Notes under the pieces: generated by a model
Seen by the model: the letters and a program-made list of their open reading frames with translations, nothing else
The model's database searches: none
Told to the model about the DNA's origin: nothing
Translations under genes and position numbers: made by a program
Assembly (NCBI GenBank): GCA_934098505.1
Contig: CAKOOR010000005.1
Coordinates: forward strand, 52,065 to 116,064
DNA from: an uncultured Bacilli bacterium
GTDB lineage: Bacteria > Bacillota_I > Bacilli_A > RF39 > UBA660
DNA length: 64,000 bases
Reading direction: 5' to 3'
Part shown: positions 1 to 8,094 of the stretch, piece after piece
Layout of the letters: each line of letters begins with the position of its first letter
Position numbering within the stretch: the first letter of the stretch is position 1

Positions 1-99
1 CTCTTTAGCGCCCTCCAGGAATTTATTATAAATATCCACTTTCTTAAAATAACTATATAAAATAATAATTAAAACTAAAATAGGAATACAATAATTCAT
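1..99 (-). CDS. spmB: Spore maturation protein B, N-terminal fragment (cut by window edge)
   Basis: The first 33 residues of a protein that continues off the left edge. They give a hydrophobic N-terminus followed by VDIYNKFLEGAKE, matching the start of SpmB, where a VDVYDAFIEGAKEG-like stretch precedes the gate/nucleoside-recognition membrane domain. ATG at 99-97 is preceded by AAAGGGG. The gene begins 15 nt after the spmA stop, in the dacB-spmA-spmB order known from Bacillus. SpmA and SpmB are membrane proteins needed for full spore-core dehydration in Bacillus. Only the family assignment of this fragment can be supported. Confidence 0.75.
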   Translation of the reverse strand, partial: MNYCIPILVLIIILYSYFKKVDIYNKFLEGAKE

Positions 100-114
100 A
101 GAACCCCTTTCTTA

Positions 115-696
115 CTACTCCTTATTTTTCCTTCTAATAAGATAATCAAGAGTTAAACCACACGCTGAAGAAACTGTAGTAGCAATAATACTTGGTAAGA
201 TAATACAACTAGGATTTAGACTACCATGAGCCATTCTAAGTGCTATGGTCGTCGTAGGAATTAAAGTAACTCCGGCGGTATTTAAAACTAAAAAAGTTAT
301 CATAGCAGTCGAGGCTGTATCTTTATTACTATTTTCTTCTTGCATACTAGCCATAGCCTTAAGACCAAATGGGGTTGCCGCCGAACCCATTCCTAACATA
401 TTACAGGCAATATTTGAAGCAATATAATCTAAAGATTTACTATTTTTATCTAAGGAAGGAAATAATTTACTAAGAAAAGGTCTTATTAATTTACCAAATT
501 TTTCTAATAAACCACTAGAACTAGCCAGACTCATAATACCCATCCACAATATAATAATGGGAGCCATATCTAAACAAAGATTTAACCCACTATAAACAGC
601 ATTTAATATTTCTTTATTTATAAACTCTCCATTACCAATTACAAGACTATAGATAATAGCACTCCCACATAAAAAGACCCATATTAAATTAATCAT
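115..696 (-). CDS. spmA: Spore maturation protein A
   Basis: 193-aa polytopic membrane protein of the SpmA/nucleoside-recognition gate family. The conserved N-terminal half runs from MINLIWVFLC through APIIILWMGIMSLASSSGLL and LIRPFLSKLFP. It is followed by the family block NMLGMGSAATPFGLKAM and by LNTAGVTLIPTTTIALR, which are hallmarks of SpmA. Length is normal for the family. It sits 32 nt downstream of a D-Ala-D-Ala carboxypeptidase and just upstream of spmB, matching the B. subtilis dacB-spmA-spmB operon, which acts in spore cortex and core maturation. The family also occurs in some non-sporulating bacteria, so it suggests but does not prove sporulation. Confidence 0.9.
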   Translation of the reverse strand: MINLIWVFLCGSAIIYSLVIGNGEFINKEILNAVYSGLNLCLDMAPIIILWMGIMSLASSSGLLEKFGKLIRPFLSKLFPSLDKNSKSLDYIASNIACNMLGMGSAATPFGLKAMASMQEENSNKDTASTAMITFLVLNTAGVTLIPTTTIALRMAHGSLNPSCIILPSIIATTVSSACGLTLDYLIRRKNKE

Positions 697-728
697 ATAT
701 CCCCTTTTTACTTCTTATTTTAAAGAAG

Positions 729-1817
729 TTACTTTTCCCAAAATTTTAAAAACTTAATTATTCTTTGTAAAAGACTTTCTTTATCTTTAGAATTATTCTT
801 TTTATCATTATCTTTATTTACATAAATAGGTTCTTTACTAATTATTTTATTATCTAATTTTATTAAACAATATCCTACTATTTCTTTATCTTCATACTCG
901 GTTTTCTTTTCTAATTCATAGTTTATAGTTATTTGTTTTTCTTCTATAGGCGTTAACAAAACATTAATATCCTTAGCGATATATAAATTATCATAAAACA
1001 CATCATTAGGAACATTGATTTTACCTTTTTTTAAAATTGTAACCTTATTATATTTCTTAAAATTTTTTTCATATAAATACTTATGGGTATCAAAGTCATC
1101 AGGATCATTTAAAGTTACTATTACTAATCTTTTATCATCTTTTAAAGCAGCAGTTACTAAAGTTCTTCGAGCGAGTTTAGTAAAGCCAGTTTTTCCGGCA
1201 ATTGTATATTTATAACTAGTTAATAATTTATTTTTATTATACCAATCATAAGTTTTATAATTAGTGGTTGCTATATGTCTTTTAGTCCCACTAATTTCAA
1301 CGAAGTCCTTATTATTAATAGCATAACTCATCAGTAAAGCCATATCATAAGCTGTCGAAGTATTACCTTGTTTTTTTTCATTTTCTAAACCACTAGAGTT
1401 TATAAAGGTTGTACTATTCATCCCTATTTCCTTGGCTTTTTCATTCATCATTTGAACAAATTTATCCATACTACCCGCTATTACATTAGCAATCTCGATA
1501 GCGGCATCATTACCACTTCTTAAAAGCAGACCATATAATAAATCTCTTAAAGTTATTTCTTCGTCTATTTCAATATATATATTAGAGCCATAAGCTTTTA
1601 AAACATCTTTATCTACTTTTATTTTTTCATCTAACGCGCCATTTTCAAGAGCAATTAGGGCTGTCATTATTTTAGTAGTACTAGCAATAAGTTTTTTTTC
1701 TTGCGTATTAGCGCCTTCTATTACTCTTTTACTATCAACATCCATTACTATATAACTAGAAGTACCATAAACTTTAAAAGGAATTAAAAAAAGAATAAGT
1801 AACCATAAGTATTTCAT
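729..1817 (-). CDS. dacB: D-alanyl-D-alanine carboxypeptidase (PBP5*/DacB-like)
   Basis: 362-aa low-molecular-weight penicillin-binding protein of the S11 serine peptidase family. An N-terminal signal peptide (about 1-18) precedes the catalytic domain. All three active-site motifs are visible: STTK at 46-49 (nucleophile Ser46), SGN at 101-103 and KTG at 209-211. The enzyme removes the terminal D-Ala from peptidoglycan stem peptides outside the membrane. The C-terminal part has a beta-rich region and ends in a hydrophobic/basic segment (LLQRIIKFLKFW) suited to an amphipathic membrane anchor. First gene of the dacB-spmA-spmB cluster. A vegetative DacA/DacF role is possible, but the context favours the sporulation-type enzyme. 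Confidence 0.88.
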   Translation of the reverse strand: MKYLWLLILFLIPFKVYGTSSYIVMDVDSKRVIEGANTQEKKLIASTTKIMTALIALENGALDEKIKVDKDVLKAYGSNIYIEIDEEITLRDLLYGLLLRSGNDAAIEIANVIAGSMDKFVQMMNEKAKEIGMNSTTFINSSGLENEKKQGNTSTAYDMALLMSYAINNKDFVEISGTKRHIATTNYKTYDWYNKNKLLTSYKYTIAGKTGFTKLARRTLVTAALKDDKRLVIVTLNDPDDFDTHKYLYEKNFKKYNKVTILKKGKINVPNDVFYDNLYIAKDINVLLTPIEEKQITINYELEKKTEYEDKEIVGYCLIKLDNKIISKEPIYVNKDNDKKNNSKDKESLLQRIIKFLKFWEK

Positions 1818-1883
1818 ATAGTATCACCTAAATAACTATATGAGTTATAACTTAATAGTAGACTTATTCTTAAATACATTTTC

Positions 1884-3356
1884 TTAGTATAAAATATCAC
1901 TTTTATAAACTTCAATTACTGGTCTTACACCTAAAATACCATCCTTGTTAGCAGGAGAACTATGAACCCTTCTAGCAGTGGCATAGAAAAACCAAGCATA
2001 ACCAGCTGGTGTAAATCTAGGTGTTTCTAACCAAAAGCCATCAAAATTAGAAGTGTTTTTAGTTGTAAAATTAGTGTTTTCGGCTAAATATAAATGATTA
2101 TTTAATTCTCCGTTTTGCCAAGTTGGAATATAAATTCCGGCTAACTGTTTTAATTCGTTAAAACTAAGAAAGCGAGCGGCATAATTTTCATAATTAAAAG
2201 CACTAGGCAGACTATGTCCATCCTTTAATTTATTGGTTCCATACTCATTTATTATCGCTCTTTTTTCATTAATTAGATGGACATTAGACCACTGTTTTTT
2301 GGTTGGAAGTTGTAATATCGCACTGACGGGTCCATTCCAGTTTTCCCCACTTTCATCATACTTATAAGTATTTTTACTAGGTTCTCCTAAAGTAACATTA
2401 CTATAATAAATTAAAAGGGCAACATCACTAGAAGTATCAAATAAATAATAAAATCTTTCTTTAGTCGCATCATATACGCCATCCCCATTAACATCACAAT
2501 CAAAAGCATTTCCGGATTCTAAAGTTCCTAAAGTACCTAAAGAACCATAAGATATTATATTCTTATTATCAATAGTAGTCCCAAGGCCTTTACAATAAGA
2601 ACCTAAACATTCTTCTTGATGAAGGATAACTGCTCTTTGACAGATTGGCATTTTAAAATATATCTTAATATTCCCCGTAACCTTCTTAATTATTAAATTA
2701 TCATTAGTATAAGTATAATCATCCGGACTCACTAATATTTTATTATCCATAGAAACATTTAAAACATTATCACTAGTATTAATAATATTAATATTTAAAG
2801 AATCATTCTCAATAACTTCTTGAGGTAAATTTTGACTATTATTAATATTATAATAAGTAACCGTAAATATTTGACCAAAAGCAAATTTTAAGTTAAAAGG
2901 CATATCTACATTTATATTACTATCATCTTTTAAAGACACCTTAATCTTTATTGTTTTTTTAACACCTAAAGTACATTCACTATCACATAACTTATCTTTT
3001 AGTTTATAATCTAACAATTCATATTCTAAGTTATTATTATCTATTGTAATATCTCTTATACCCATGATAACATTTCCTAGATTATAAATTTCTACTTCAT
3101 AGATAAGATAGCCCTTATTATTATTAAATCTAATACTACTAGATACATCAGAAACATTATTTTCATTATAATTACTAATTGCATCTTGCGATTCTAAAAC
3201 ACGGACATTTGTAATTCTAATATCTTTATCTATTTTTACATTTGCGCCAATATTTTCGATAGCCAGGTTATTTTGTAAAGCGGCAAAACCAATACTTAAA
3301 AAGACTACCAGAAAGATAATAATTAGATAAAAACAAGCTCTAAATCCTTTTTTCAT
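1884..3356 (-). CDS. Secreted TasA-like N-terminus protein with C-terminal surface domain
   Basis: 490 aa. The N-terminal membrane segment (about 7-27) ends in SIGFAALQNNLAIENIGANVK, the same layout as the TasA-like protein at 5593-6246, so it is probably another SipW substrate. Middle beta-rich region about 30-240, then a Cys-containing stretch (CQRAVILHQEECLGSYC). Around residue 280-295 there is an EF-hand/dockerin-like loop, DVNGDGVYDATKE. The C-terminal 200 residues end in GVRPVIEVYKSDI, an ending often seen in surface proteins of gut Firmicutes. Last gene of the tasA-sipW-DUF5305 cluster; its start overlaps the preceding stop by 4 nt. Function unknown; a matrix or fibre component is an inference. 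Confidence 0.6.
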   Translation of the reverse strand: MKKGFRACFYLIIIFLVVFLSIGFAALQNNLAIENIGANVKIDKDIRITNVRVLESQDAISNYNENNVSDVSSSIRFNNNKGYLIYEVEIYNLGNVIMGIRDITIDNNNLEYELLDYKLKDKLCDSECTLGVKKTIKIKVSLKDDSNINVDMPFNLKFAFGQIFTVTYYNINNSQNLPQEVIENDSLNINIINTSDNVLNVSMDNKILVSPDDYTYTNDNLIIKKVTGNIKIYFKMPICQRAVILHQEECLGSYCKGLGTTIDNKNIISYGSLGTLGTLESGNAFDCDVNGDGVYDATKERFYYLFDTSSDVALLIYYSNVTLGEPSKNTYKYDESGENWNGPVSAILQLPTKKQWSNVHLINEKRAIINEYGTNKLKDGHSLPSAFNYENYAARFLSFNELKQLAGIYIPTWQNGELNNHLYLAENTNFTTKNTSNFDGFWLETPRFTPAGYAWFFYATARRVHSSPANKDGILGVRPVIEVYKSDILY

Positions 3357-4429
3357 AGTTTCGCCTTTTTAGTTGGTACCATCTCTTTTTTATTTATGGT
3401 ATATAAATATAAATTATTATCTTTTAAGACATAGAAGTGCGCAACATCATTATTTTTTAACCGATAAAACATTATTGGTAATCTTAAATTATCTCTTACA
3501 TCAACAAGTTCATTAAAGTTTTTAATCATTAAAATATCATAATCTTTAATATTAGGAAAAGTTGTAGTTTCCACTATTAAACGATCATATTCTTTTAAAA
3601 TCTTATTAATAAGTTTATCATAATCACTTATTTTTTTATTATATTTAAAGATATTTATTAGAGCTAACCATAAGAAAAAGGAAGAAGTTAAAAGAAGTAA
3701 GGTTGCAATAATTAATTTAAAATAACTATTAATGATAAAACATCTTGTGGCTATTATAGTATTTATATCTTTATTTAATTCTTGAGTATTTAATTTAATT
3801 TCAATAGCTTTTTTAGATAAAGGAATTTCAAGAGCAATTTGACCATAAGTTGGTAAAATGGAATAGTTATCATTTGCTTTTTTATTAGCATTTAAATAAA
3901 CTATCAAGTAACTATCAGCATCAACATTATATTTTGATTTAAAAGTAGTAGCAATATTATTATAACATTCATAATCAATATCAATATTTTTCTTTAAGTT
4001 ATATAAAGTATTAGAACCTATTGCATCTGTAGTTTTAGGTGTAAGAATATATTCTTTTTCATAGTATTTAGTCCCGGTATCACTATTTTTAATAACTAAT
4101 TTAGCAATTATTTCATATTCTACCTGTGATACCATATCATCTAAATTACCATTAAATTGATAATTAAAAGAAATAGGTATTTTCCTAATTAAACTGGCTA
4201 CATAGGACATATTAGGATCAAGGCAATCAACATCAAAAAAATCATTTTTACCTAAGCAAACATTATAAGATACATTACCAGTTTCTTTAAAATATACTTT
4301 CTCTTTTTGTTTTAATTTCAAAGAACTAGTAAATAATTTTAAACCTGTAAAATATGTTAGAACAAAGATAAGAATAAATAATATAATCTTTACTTTTGGA
4401 TTTATTTTCTTCTTAGAATGTTTTTCCAT
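3353..4429 (-). CDS. DUF5305-like membrane protein of the SipW locus
   Basis: Two membrane segments (about 15-34 and 240-262 of the longer frame) flank an extracytoplasmic domain of about 200 residues. After the second segment comes a cytoplasmic tail with a conserved-looking FNELVDVRDNLRLPIMFYR block, typical of DUF5305 proteins, which are often encoded beside SipW-type signal peptidases. The frame extends to a GTG at 4438, but the ATG at 4429 is preferred because AGAGGTGG lies 5 nt upstream, giving MEKHSKK. Sits between sipW (3 nt upstream) and the 490-aa surface protein (4-nt overlap), so it is translationally coupled to both. A role in assembling or processing the secreted partners is inferred. 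Confidence 0.6.
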   Translation of the reverse strand: MEKHSKKKINPKVKIILFILIFVLTYFTGLKLFTSSLKLKQKEKVYFKETGNVSYNVCLGKNDFFDVDCLDPNMSYVASLIRKIPISFNYQFNGNLDDMVSQVEYEIIAKLVIKNSDTGTKYYEKEYILTPKTTDAIGSNTLYNLKKNIDIDYECYNNIATTFKSKYNVDADSYLIVYLNANKKANDNYSILPTYGQIALEIPLSKKAIEIKLNTQELNKDINTIIATRCFIINSYFKLIIATLLLLTSSFFLWLALINIFKYNKKISDYDKLINKILKEYDRLIVETTTFPNIKDYDILMIKNFNELVDVRDNLRLPIMFYRLKNNDVAHFYVLKDNNLYLYTINKKEMVPTKKAKL

Positions 4430-4431
4430 GT

Positions 4432-5562
4432 TTACCACCTCTCATTTAATAACACGGTTGGATAGCCTATTAAAAGTACTTTAAATTTAACAACCCCAAT
4501 AAACATGTCTTCAGTTATTTTATATTTATCATAATCATTATTAGCATCCCCTTTAGTATAAATAAAATATTCTTCATTAGTATTTATTATTTTATATACT
4601 CGGTGTACTACTACTTTATTATTATATTTATAGGCTAATATATCCCCTATTTTTAAGTTAGTAAATTCTTTATCAACAACTACAACATCACCTTTAGATA
4701 TTTTAGGTTCCATAGAACCACTGGCAATAGCAACAGCATAATATCTAAAATAACCAGATACACAATATACTAGAAGACTAGTAATAAGAATAACTGGTAT
4801 AAATCCTAGGGTTTCTATTTTTCTATTGTGATAATTAGCAATATTTAAAGCCTCAGTTCGATCTTTTTGAAACCAGTTTTTTATATGCTTTAAAATAACT
4901 AAGGGTAATAAAAGAAATATTATGGAATATAAGTATTCATTAGGATTAGGAATTATAGGAAGTAAGTATTTATATAGATTTATAATTAATAAATAAGTAA
5001 TTACAGGTTTATAACCTACTTTTAAATCTAAATAAGTACATAAGATATTCTCGGTAATAGAAGGTAAGATATTAAGAGCTATTAATAAGAAAGTTTCTTT
5101 ATTAAAGCCAAGATTATGAGATGCTAAAACTATTATATTATCTATTAAAATAAAAAATAGACAAGCAAAAATGATTAAGTATTTAGATTCACTGGATTTT
5201 ATGAGTAATTGATATCTAAGTAATTCTTTTATAATTATAAATATAATTAAAGGCAAGATTATGTTTTTAAAAGAATTAAGAGTCCAATAGTTACCATTTT
5301 TAGCAAAACCAATTAAGATTCCTGATAAATAATAGATAAGAAAAAAAGCTATTAAAATAATAATTATCTCTAAGATAATATCTTTAGTATAACGATGTCT
5401 ATCTTTTTCAAAACCTAATAATAGATAGAAAATACCTAAAGATAATAAGAGTATTATACTTAATTCGATAAGTCCTAATAATTTAAATTTTAATATATTT
5501 AAAATTAACATTAGACTTAGAATAAAGATAAATAATATTATTTTAATATAACTTTTTTTCAT
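4432..5562 (-). CDS. sipW: Signal peptidase I, SipW (ER/archaeal) type, with polytopic N-terminal domain
   Basis: 376 aa. About 250 N-terminal residues form many membrane segments. The catalytic domain follows: AIASGSMEPKISKGDVVVV (nucleophile Ser in SGSMEP), KVVVHRVYKI with His in place of the bacterial catalytic Lys, and IYTKGDANNDYD carrying the downstream Asp. Ser/His/Asp composition defines the ER/archaeal/SipW class. SipW releases TasA-type substrates at the outer membrane face in Bacillus. Here it lies 30 nt downstream of a TasA-like gene. The large N-terminal polytopic region is not part of the minimal SipW fold and is unusual; it may help recognise substrates. Last residues are hydrophobic, suggesting a C-terminal anchor. 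Confidence 0.88.
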   Translation of the reverse strand: MKKSYIKIILFIFILSLMLILNILKFKLLGLIELSIILLLSLGIFYLLLGFEKDRHRYTKDIILEIIIILIAFFLIYYLSGILIGFAKNGNYWTLNSFKNIILPLIIFIIIKELLRYQLLIKSSESKYLIIFACLFFILIDNIIVLASHNLGFNKETFLLIALNILPSITENILCTYLDLKVGYKPVITYLLIINLYKYLLPIIPNPNEYLYSIIFLLLPLVILKHIKNWFQKDRTEALNIANYHNRKIETLGFIPVILITSLLVYCVSGYFRYYAVAIASGSMEPKISKGDVVVVDKEFTNLKIGDILAYKYNNKVVVHRVYKIINTNEEYFIYTKGDANNDYDKYKITEDMFIGVVKFKVLLIGYPTVLLNERW

Positions 5563-5592
5563 TTCGCATCTCCTGTCTTGAAGAGATTAATT

Positions 5593-6246
5593 TTAATCAG
5601 CCGAACTGTAATTTAAAGTGATGTTTCCAAAAGCAACACTAAAATCGCCATCAGTTCTTTCGGCTCCAGCAGCATATTCTAAAGTTACGGTAATCATCTC
5701 GCCAGTTTTTTTAGCCAGACTATGACCAGTAATAGATGCTTTGCCAGTAGCGGTTTCTAATTCATTACCAACTTTTACTTTTACTAAAATGTTTTCGCAA
5801 GCTTTTTGAACTAGCGCATCAGTAGTACCTTCTTTCGCTGTACAAACTTTAGTCGCATTGCTACCAGCAACATTGGCATAAACGATACTTTTTAGATAAG
5901 CATTTAATTCGCCAGCATTGTAAGCATAAAACTTGTATACAACCGATTGACCTGGTTCGGTAAATGTTGCACTTAAATTAGAAATTGTGGGATCTGCACT
6001 GTTATCAATAGTAGCATTAGTAGTTACGATGCTATTAGGAGTGGCTGTGGGGATAATTTCCGCAACAGTAACACTATCGATTGAACTTGAAAAATCAACA
6101 TTCATTGTATCATTATCTGGTTTTACATTAGCACTGGCTTGGATGTTTAAAACATTTGAAAATGAGGCAAAACCAACTGATAAACCTAATACGGCTACTA
6201 CTAAAGCCACTATAGCGATAACTTGAGCATTTCTATTCTTTTCCAT
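5593..6246 (-). CDS. TasA/camelysin-like secreted fibre protein
   Basis: 217 aa with a SipW-type signal segment: charged MEKNRNAQ, hydrophobic VIAIVALVVAVLGLSVGFA, then SFSNVLNIQASANVK. The mature part (about 27-217) is beta-rich and contains YKFYAYNAGELNAYLKSI, resembling the transition from signal to beta-sandwich in TasA, CalY and camelysin. Two Cys (CTAKEG and KACEN) could form a disulfide. First gene of the four-gene sipW locus. A good promoter (6270-6298) lies immediately upstream and the ribosome site is AGGAGG. Likely an abundant surface or fibre subunit. The exact subfamily is not certain, but its pairing with SipW is strong contextual support. Confidence 0.75.
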   Translation of the reverse strand: MEKNRNAQVIAIVALVVAVLGLSVGFASFSNVLNIQASANVKPDNDTMNVDFSSSIDSVTVAEIIPTATPNSIVTTNATIDNSADPTISNLSATFTEPGQSVVYKFYAYNAGELNAYLKSIVYANVAGSNATKVCTAKEGTTDALVQKACENILVKVKVGNELETATGKASITGHSLAKKTGEMITVTLEYAAGAERTDGDFSVAFGNITLNYSSAD

Positions 6247-6269
6247 TTAATATCCTCCTACCTTAACAA

Positions 6270-6298
6270 ATTATAGCATACAAATTTAGGGTAAGCAA
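6270..6298 (-). promoter_or_regulatory. Sigma-A promoter of the tasA-like/sipW operon
   Basis: TTGCTT (6298-6293), 17-nt spacer, TATAAT (6275-6270), with a TGC just before the -10. This puts the start of transcription within about 20 nt of the ATG at 6246. An inverted repeat, CTAGCAAA (6350-6357) and TTTGCTAG (6303-6310), lies just upstream of the -35 and could be an operator. Confidence 0.75.
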
Positions 6299-6725
6299 GG
6301 ATTTTGCTAGTTAACTAACAGCAATCCCTAATTGAAAAATTAGTTTCTCCTAGCAAAGATAAATCTTTTTTATTTAATATAATGGTCTTAATCATTATTT
6401 TATAATCACCTATTTGGTAATTTATATCTTATATATATTACTTACTTTTATAATAACATTTATTTTAGAAAATTAAATATTAATTATTTTCTTTTAATTA
6501 AAGAATATAAACCCAATAAAAATAAAATAAACCAGATATTAAAGATAATATACTTTAAATATTCTAAAAAAGTATAACCTATTACTAACATATTAAGGTT
6601 TAAAAAAGCAAATACTAAGTAATTACTTATAAAAAGAGTACTAATTAATTTAATAAATATTATATTCATAATAAAATATATTTCTATTTTAAAAAAAATA
6701 TTATATAATTAACTAGGTGATTTTG

Positions 6726-7538
6726 ATGGAATTAATTAAATACGTGATCTTAGGTATTATCCAAGGTTTAACAGAGCCTCTTCCTATTTCTAGTAGTGGG
6801 CATTTATTAATATTTAGAGAATTATTTAATACTAATATGTTTAATGATTTAAACTTTGAAGTTATGGTTAATTTTGGTTCATTTATTGCAATTTTAATTA
6901 TCTTCTGGAAAGATATCGTTAGATTGGTAACTAACTTTTTTAAATATTTATTTGCGAATAAAAAAGATAAGAAAAAATACTATGAAGACTTTAAGTATTG
7001 TATGCTAATTGTTGTAGGATCTATTCCTGTTGGTATCATTGGTTTAATATTTAAAGATAAGATTGAAGCGTTTGCTAGTGTTAAAGAAGTAGGTTTTGCT
7101 CTTCTAATTACAGCCTTAGCATTATTCATCGTAAAAAATAGTAAGGGTAAGAAAAAAGATAATGAAATAACTTATAAAGATGCTATTATCATCGGTTTAT
7201 TTCAAATGTGTGCCTTGCTTCCCGGGCTATCTCGTAGTGGGATGGTGCTTGTTGGTTGCTTACTTTGTGGTTTAAATAGAGAATCTTCTCTAAAATATAC
7301 CTTCATGTTATATTTTCCGGTTTCCGTTGCATCATTCGGTTTAAGTAGTATTGATGTCATTCAAAGTGGCATTGCTAGTAATTTATTATTAGGTTACTTC
7401 TTAGGTATGGTTGCCGCTGGTATTGTAACTTACTTTACTTACCAATGGTTATCAAAAATCGTTCAAAACGGTAAGTTATGGAAATTTTCTATTTACTGCG
7501 TAATTGTTGCTTTATTTATCTTTATTTACTTTAGATAG
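6726..7538 (+). CDS. uppP: Undecaprenyl-diphosphate phosphatase
   Basis: 270-aa polytopic BacA/UppP protein that recycles undecaprenyl pyrophosphate to the monophosphate carrier for cell-wall synthesis. Both signature regions are present: near the N-terminus GLTEPLPISSSGHLLI (normally (E/Q)GxTE followed by PxSSSGH) and near residue 170 LLPGLSRSGMVLVGCLL (PGxSRSG). Length matches the family. The open frame begins at a GTG (6717), but AGGTGA at 6715-6720 is better read as the ribosome site for ATG 6726. Monocistronic, divergent from the tasA locus, followed by a terminator. Overproduction of this family is known to raise bacitracin tolerance. Confidence 0.95.
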   Translation: MELIKYVILGIIQGLTEPLPISSSGHLLIFRELFNTNMFNDLNFEVMVNFGSFIAILIIFWKDIVRLVTNFFKYLFANKKDKKKYYEDFKYCMLIVVGSIPVGIIGLIFKDKIEAFASVKEVGFALLITALALFIVKNSKGKKKDNEITYKDAIIIGLFQMCALLPGLSRSGMVLVGCLLCGLNRESSLKYTFMLYFPVSVASFGLSSIDVIQSGIASNLLLGYFLGMVAAGIVTYFTYQWLSKIVQNGKLWKFSIYCVIVALFIFIYFR

Positions 7539-7552
7539 TATCTATAATCACT

Positions 7553-7582
7553 AAAAGACTTATCGGACTGATAAGTTTTTTT
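7553..7582 (+). terminator. Intrinsic terminator of uppP
   Basis: Stem ACTTATC (7558-7564) / GATAAGT (7570-7576) with a five-base loop followed by a run of seven T, 15 nt after the uppP stop codon. Confidence 0.85.
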
Positions 7583-7654
7583 ATATCTAAATAAAGTATA
7601 ATAGTTTCTAAATTGATTATAATTATATATAGTAGTTAGTAAAAAAACAAAAAG

Positions 7655-7682
7655 TTGCAAAAAATAAAAAATATGCTATACT
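7655..7682 (+). promoter_or_regulatory. Promoter of a predicted small RNA
   Basis: TTGCAA (7655-7660), 16-nt spacer, TATACT (7677-7682). No long reading frame follows; the transcript would run to the hairpin at 7783-7806. It therefore points to a small RNA opposite the small ORF at 7835-7909. Confidence 0.6.
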
Positions 7683-7688
7683 ACTTAG

Positions 7689-7812
7689 TGAAAGAACTTG
7701 ATTGTTCTTAAATAAAAAAGAGATACATTTGACTTCGTACGTTAGATGTTTCTCAGTCCATTTTGGTAATGTAATGAAAAATCATCTATTCACAAGCGAG
7801 TAGATGTTTTTC
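7689..7812 (+). ncRNA. Predicted small RNA, candidate antitoxin of a type I system
   Basis: About 124 nt between a good promoter (7655-7682) and a 9-bp hairpin with T-run. It converges on the minus-strand small ORF at 7835-7909 and the two transcripts would share the bidirectional terminator, as in TxpA/RatA or Fst-type loci. Residues 7722-7760 are also an inverted copy of the putative toxin-leader region 7969-8006. The ends are inferred from the promoter and terminator only. Confidence 0.45.
7777..7812. terminator. Bidirectional terminator between the small RNA and the small toxin-like ORF
   Basis: Nine-pair stem CATCTATTC (7783-7791) / GAGTAGATG (7798-7806), loop ACAAGC, with A-rich sequence to the left and TTTTTC to the right, so it can act on both strands. 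Confidence 0.7.
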
Positions 7813-7834
7813 GTTATCTTTAAAAGATAATAAG

Positions 7835-7909
7835 TTATTTCCTTCTTATAGAATTGATAACTTCGTCTAAAATGACTAAGATAAGAGCGAATATTACTAA
7901 ATATTCCAC
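7835..7909 (-). CDS. 24-aa hydrophobic peptide, candidate type I toxin
   Basis: GTG start with GGAG 8 nt upstream. The peptide is MEYLVIFALILVILDE followed by VINSIRRK: a single predicted membrane helix with a basic tail. Size and layout match small membrane toxins of type I toxin-antitoxin loci (Fst, BsrE, putative holin-like toxin families). An alternative frame starting at an ATG overlapping the GGAG encodes a non-hydrophobic peptide and is less likely. Flanked by a 3' bidirectional terminator and by long inverted repeats at 7722-7760 and 7969-8006. Low-level homology cannot be judged at this length; the assignment rests on architecture. Confidence 0.5.
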   Translation of the reverse strand: MEYLVIFALILVILDEVINSIRRK

Positions 7910-8094
7910 TTTTTTTCTCCATTCTAGGACCACCACCTCTCTTCCATTTTCTTAATAAATTAAAATTATGGACTGAGGGTAAAACACCTAACTATCAAAT
8001 GTATCTAACCAATATGGTACCATAATGACCGATACAAATCTACTATATTATTAAATTTTAAGTTAATATTTTTTAACACAACTAAGCAAAACAT

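Larger units (their letters stand above)
7722..8006. repeat. Inverted repeat pair flanking the small toxin-like ORF
   Basis: Left arm 7722-7760 and right arm 7969-8006 share GATACATTTGA, a GTTAG(A/G)TGTTT block and CTCAGTCCA in inverted orientation. If the minus-strand transcript spans both arms, its 5' and 3' ends would pair, as known for several type I toxin mRNAs. If both divergent transcripts start outside, they would carry the same, not complementary, leader. Confidence 0.7.

Noticed and set aside
6484..6669. 61-aa hydrophobic minus-strand reading frame upstream of uppP
   Set aside because: No ribosome binding site before its ATG, very AT-rich, no family resemblance. Likely a chance frame in the divergent intergenic region, though a small membrane peptide cannot be excluded.
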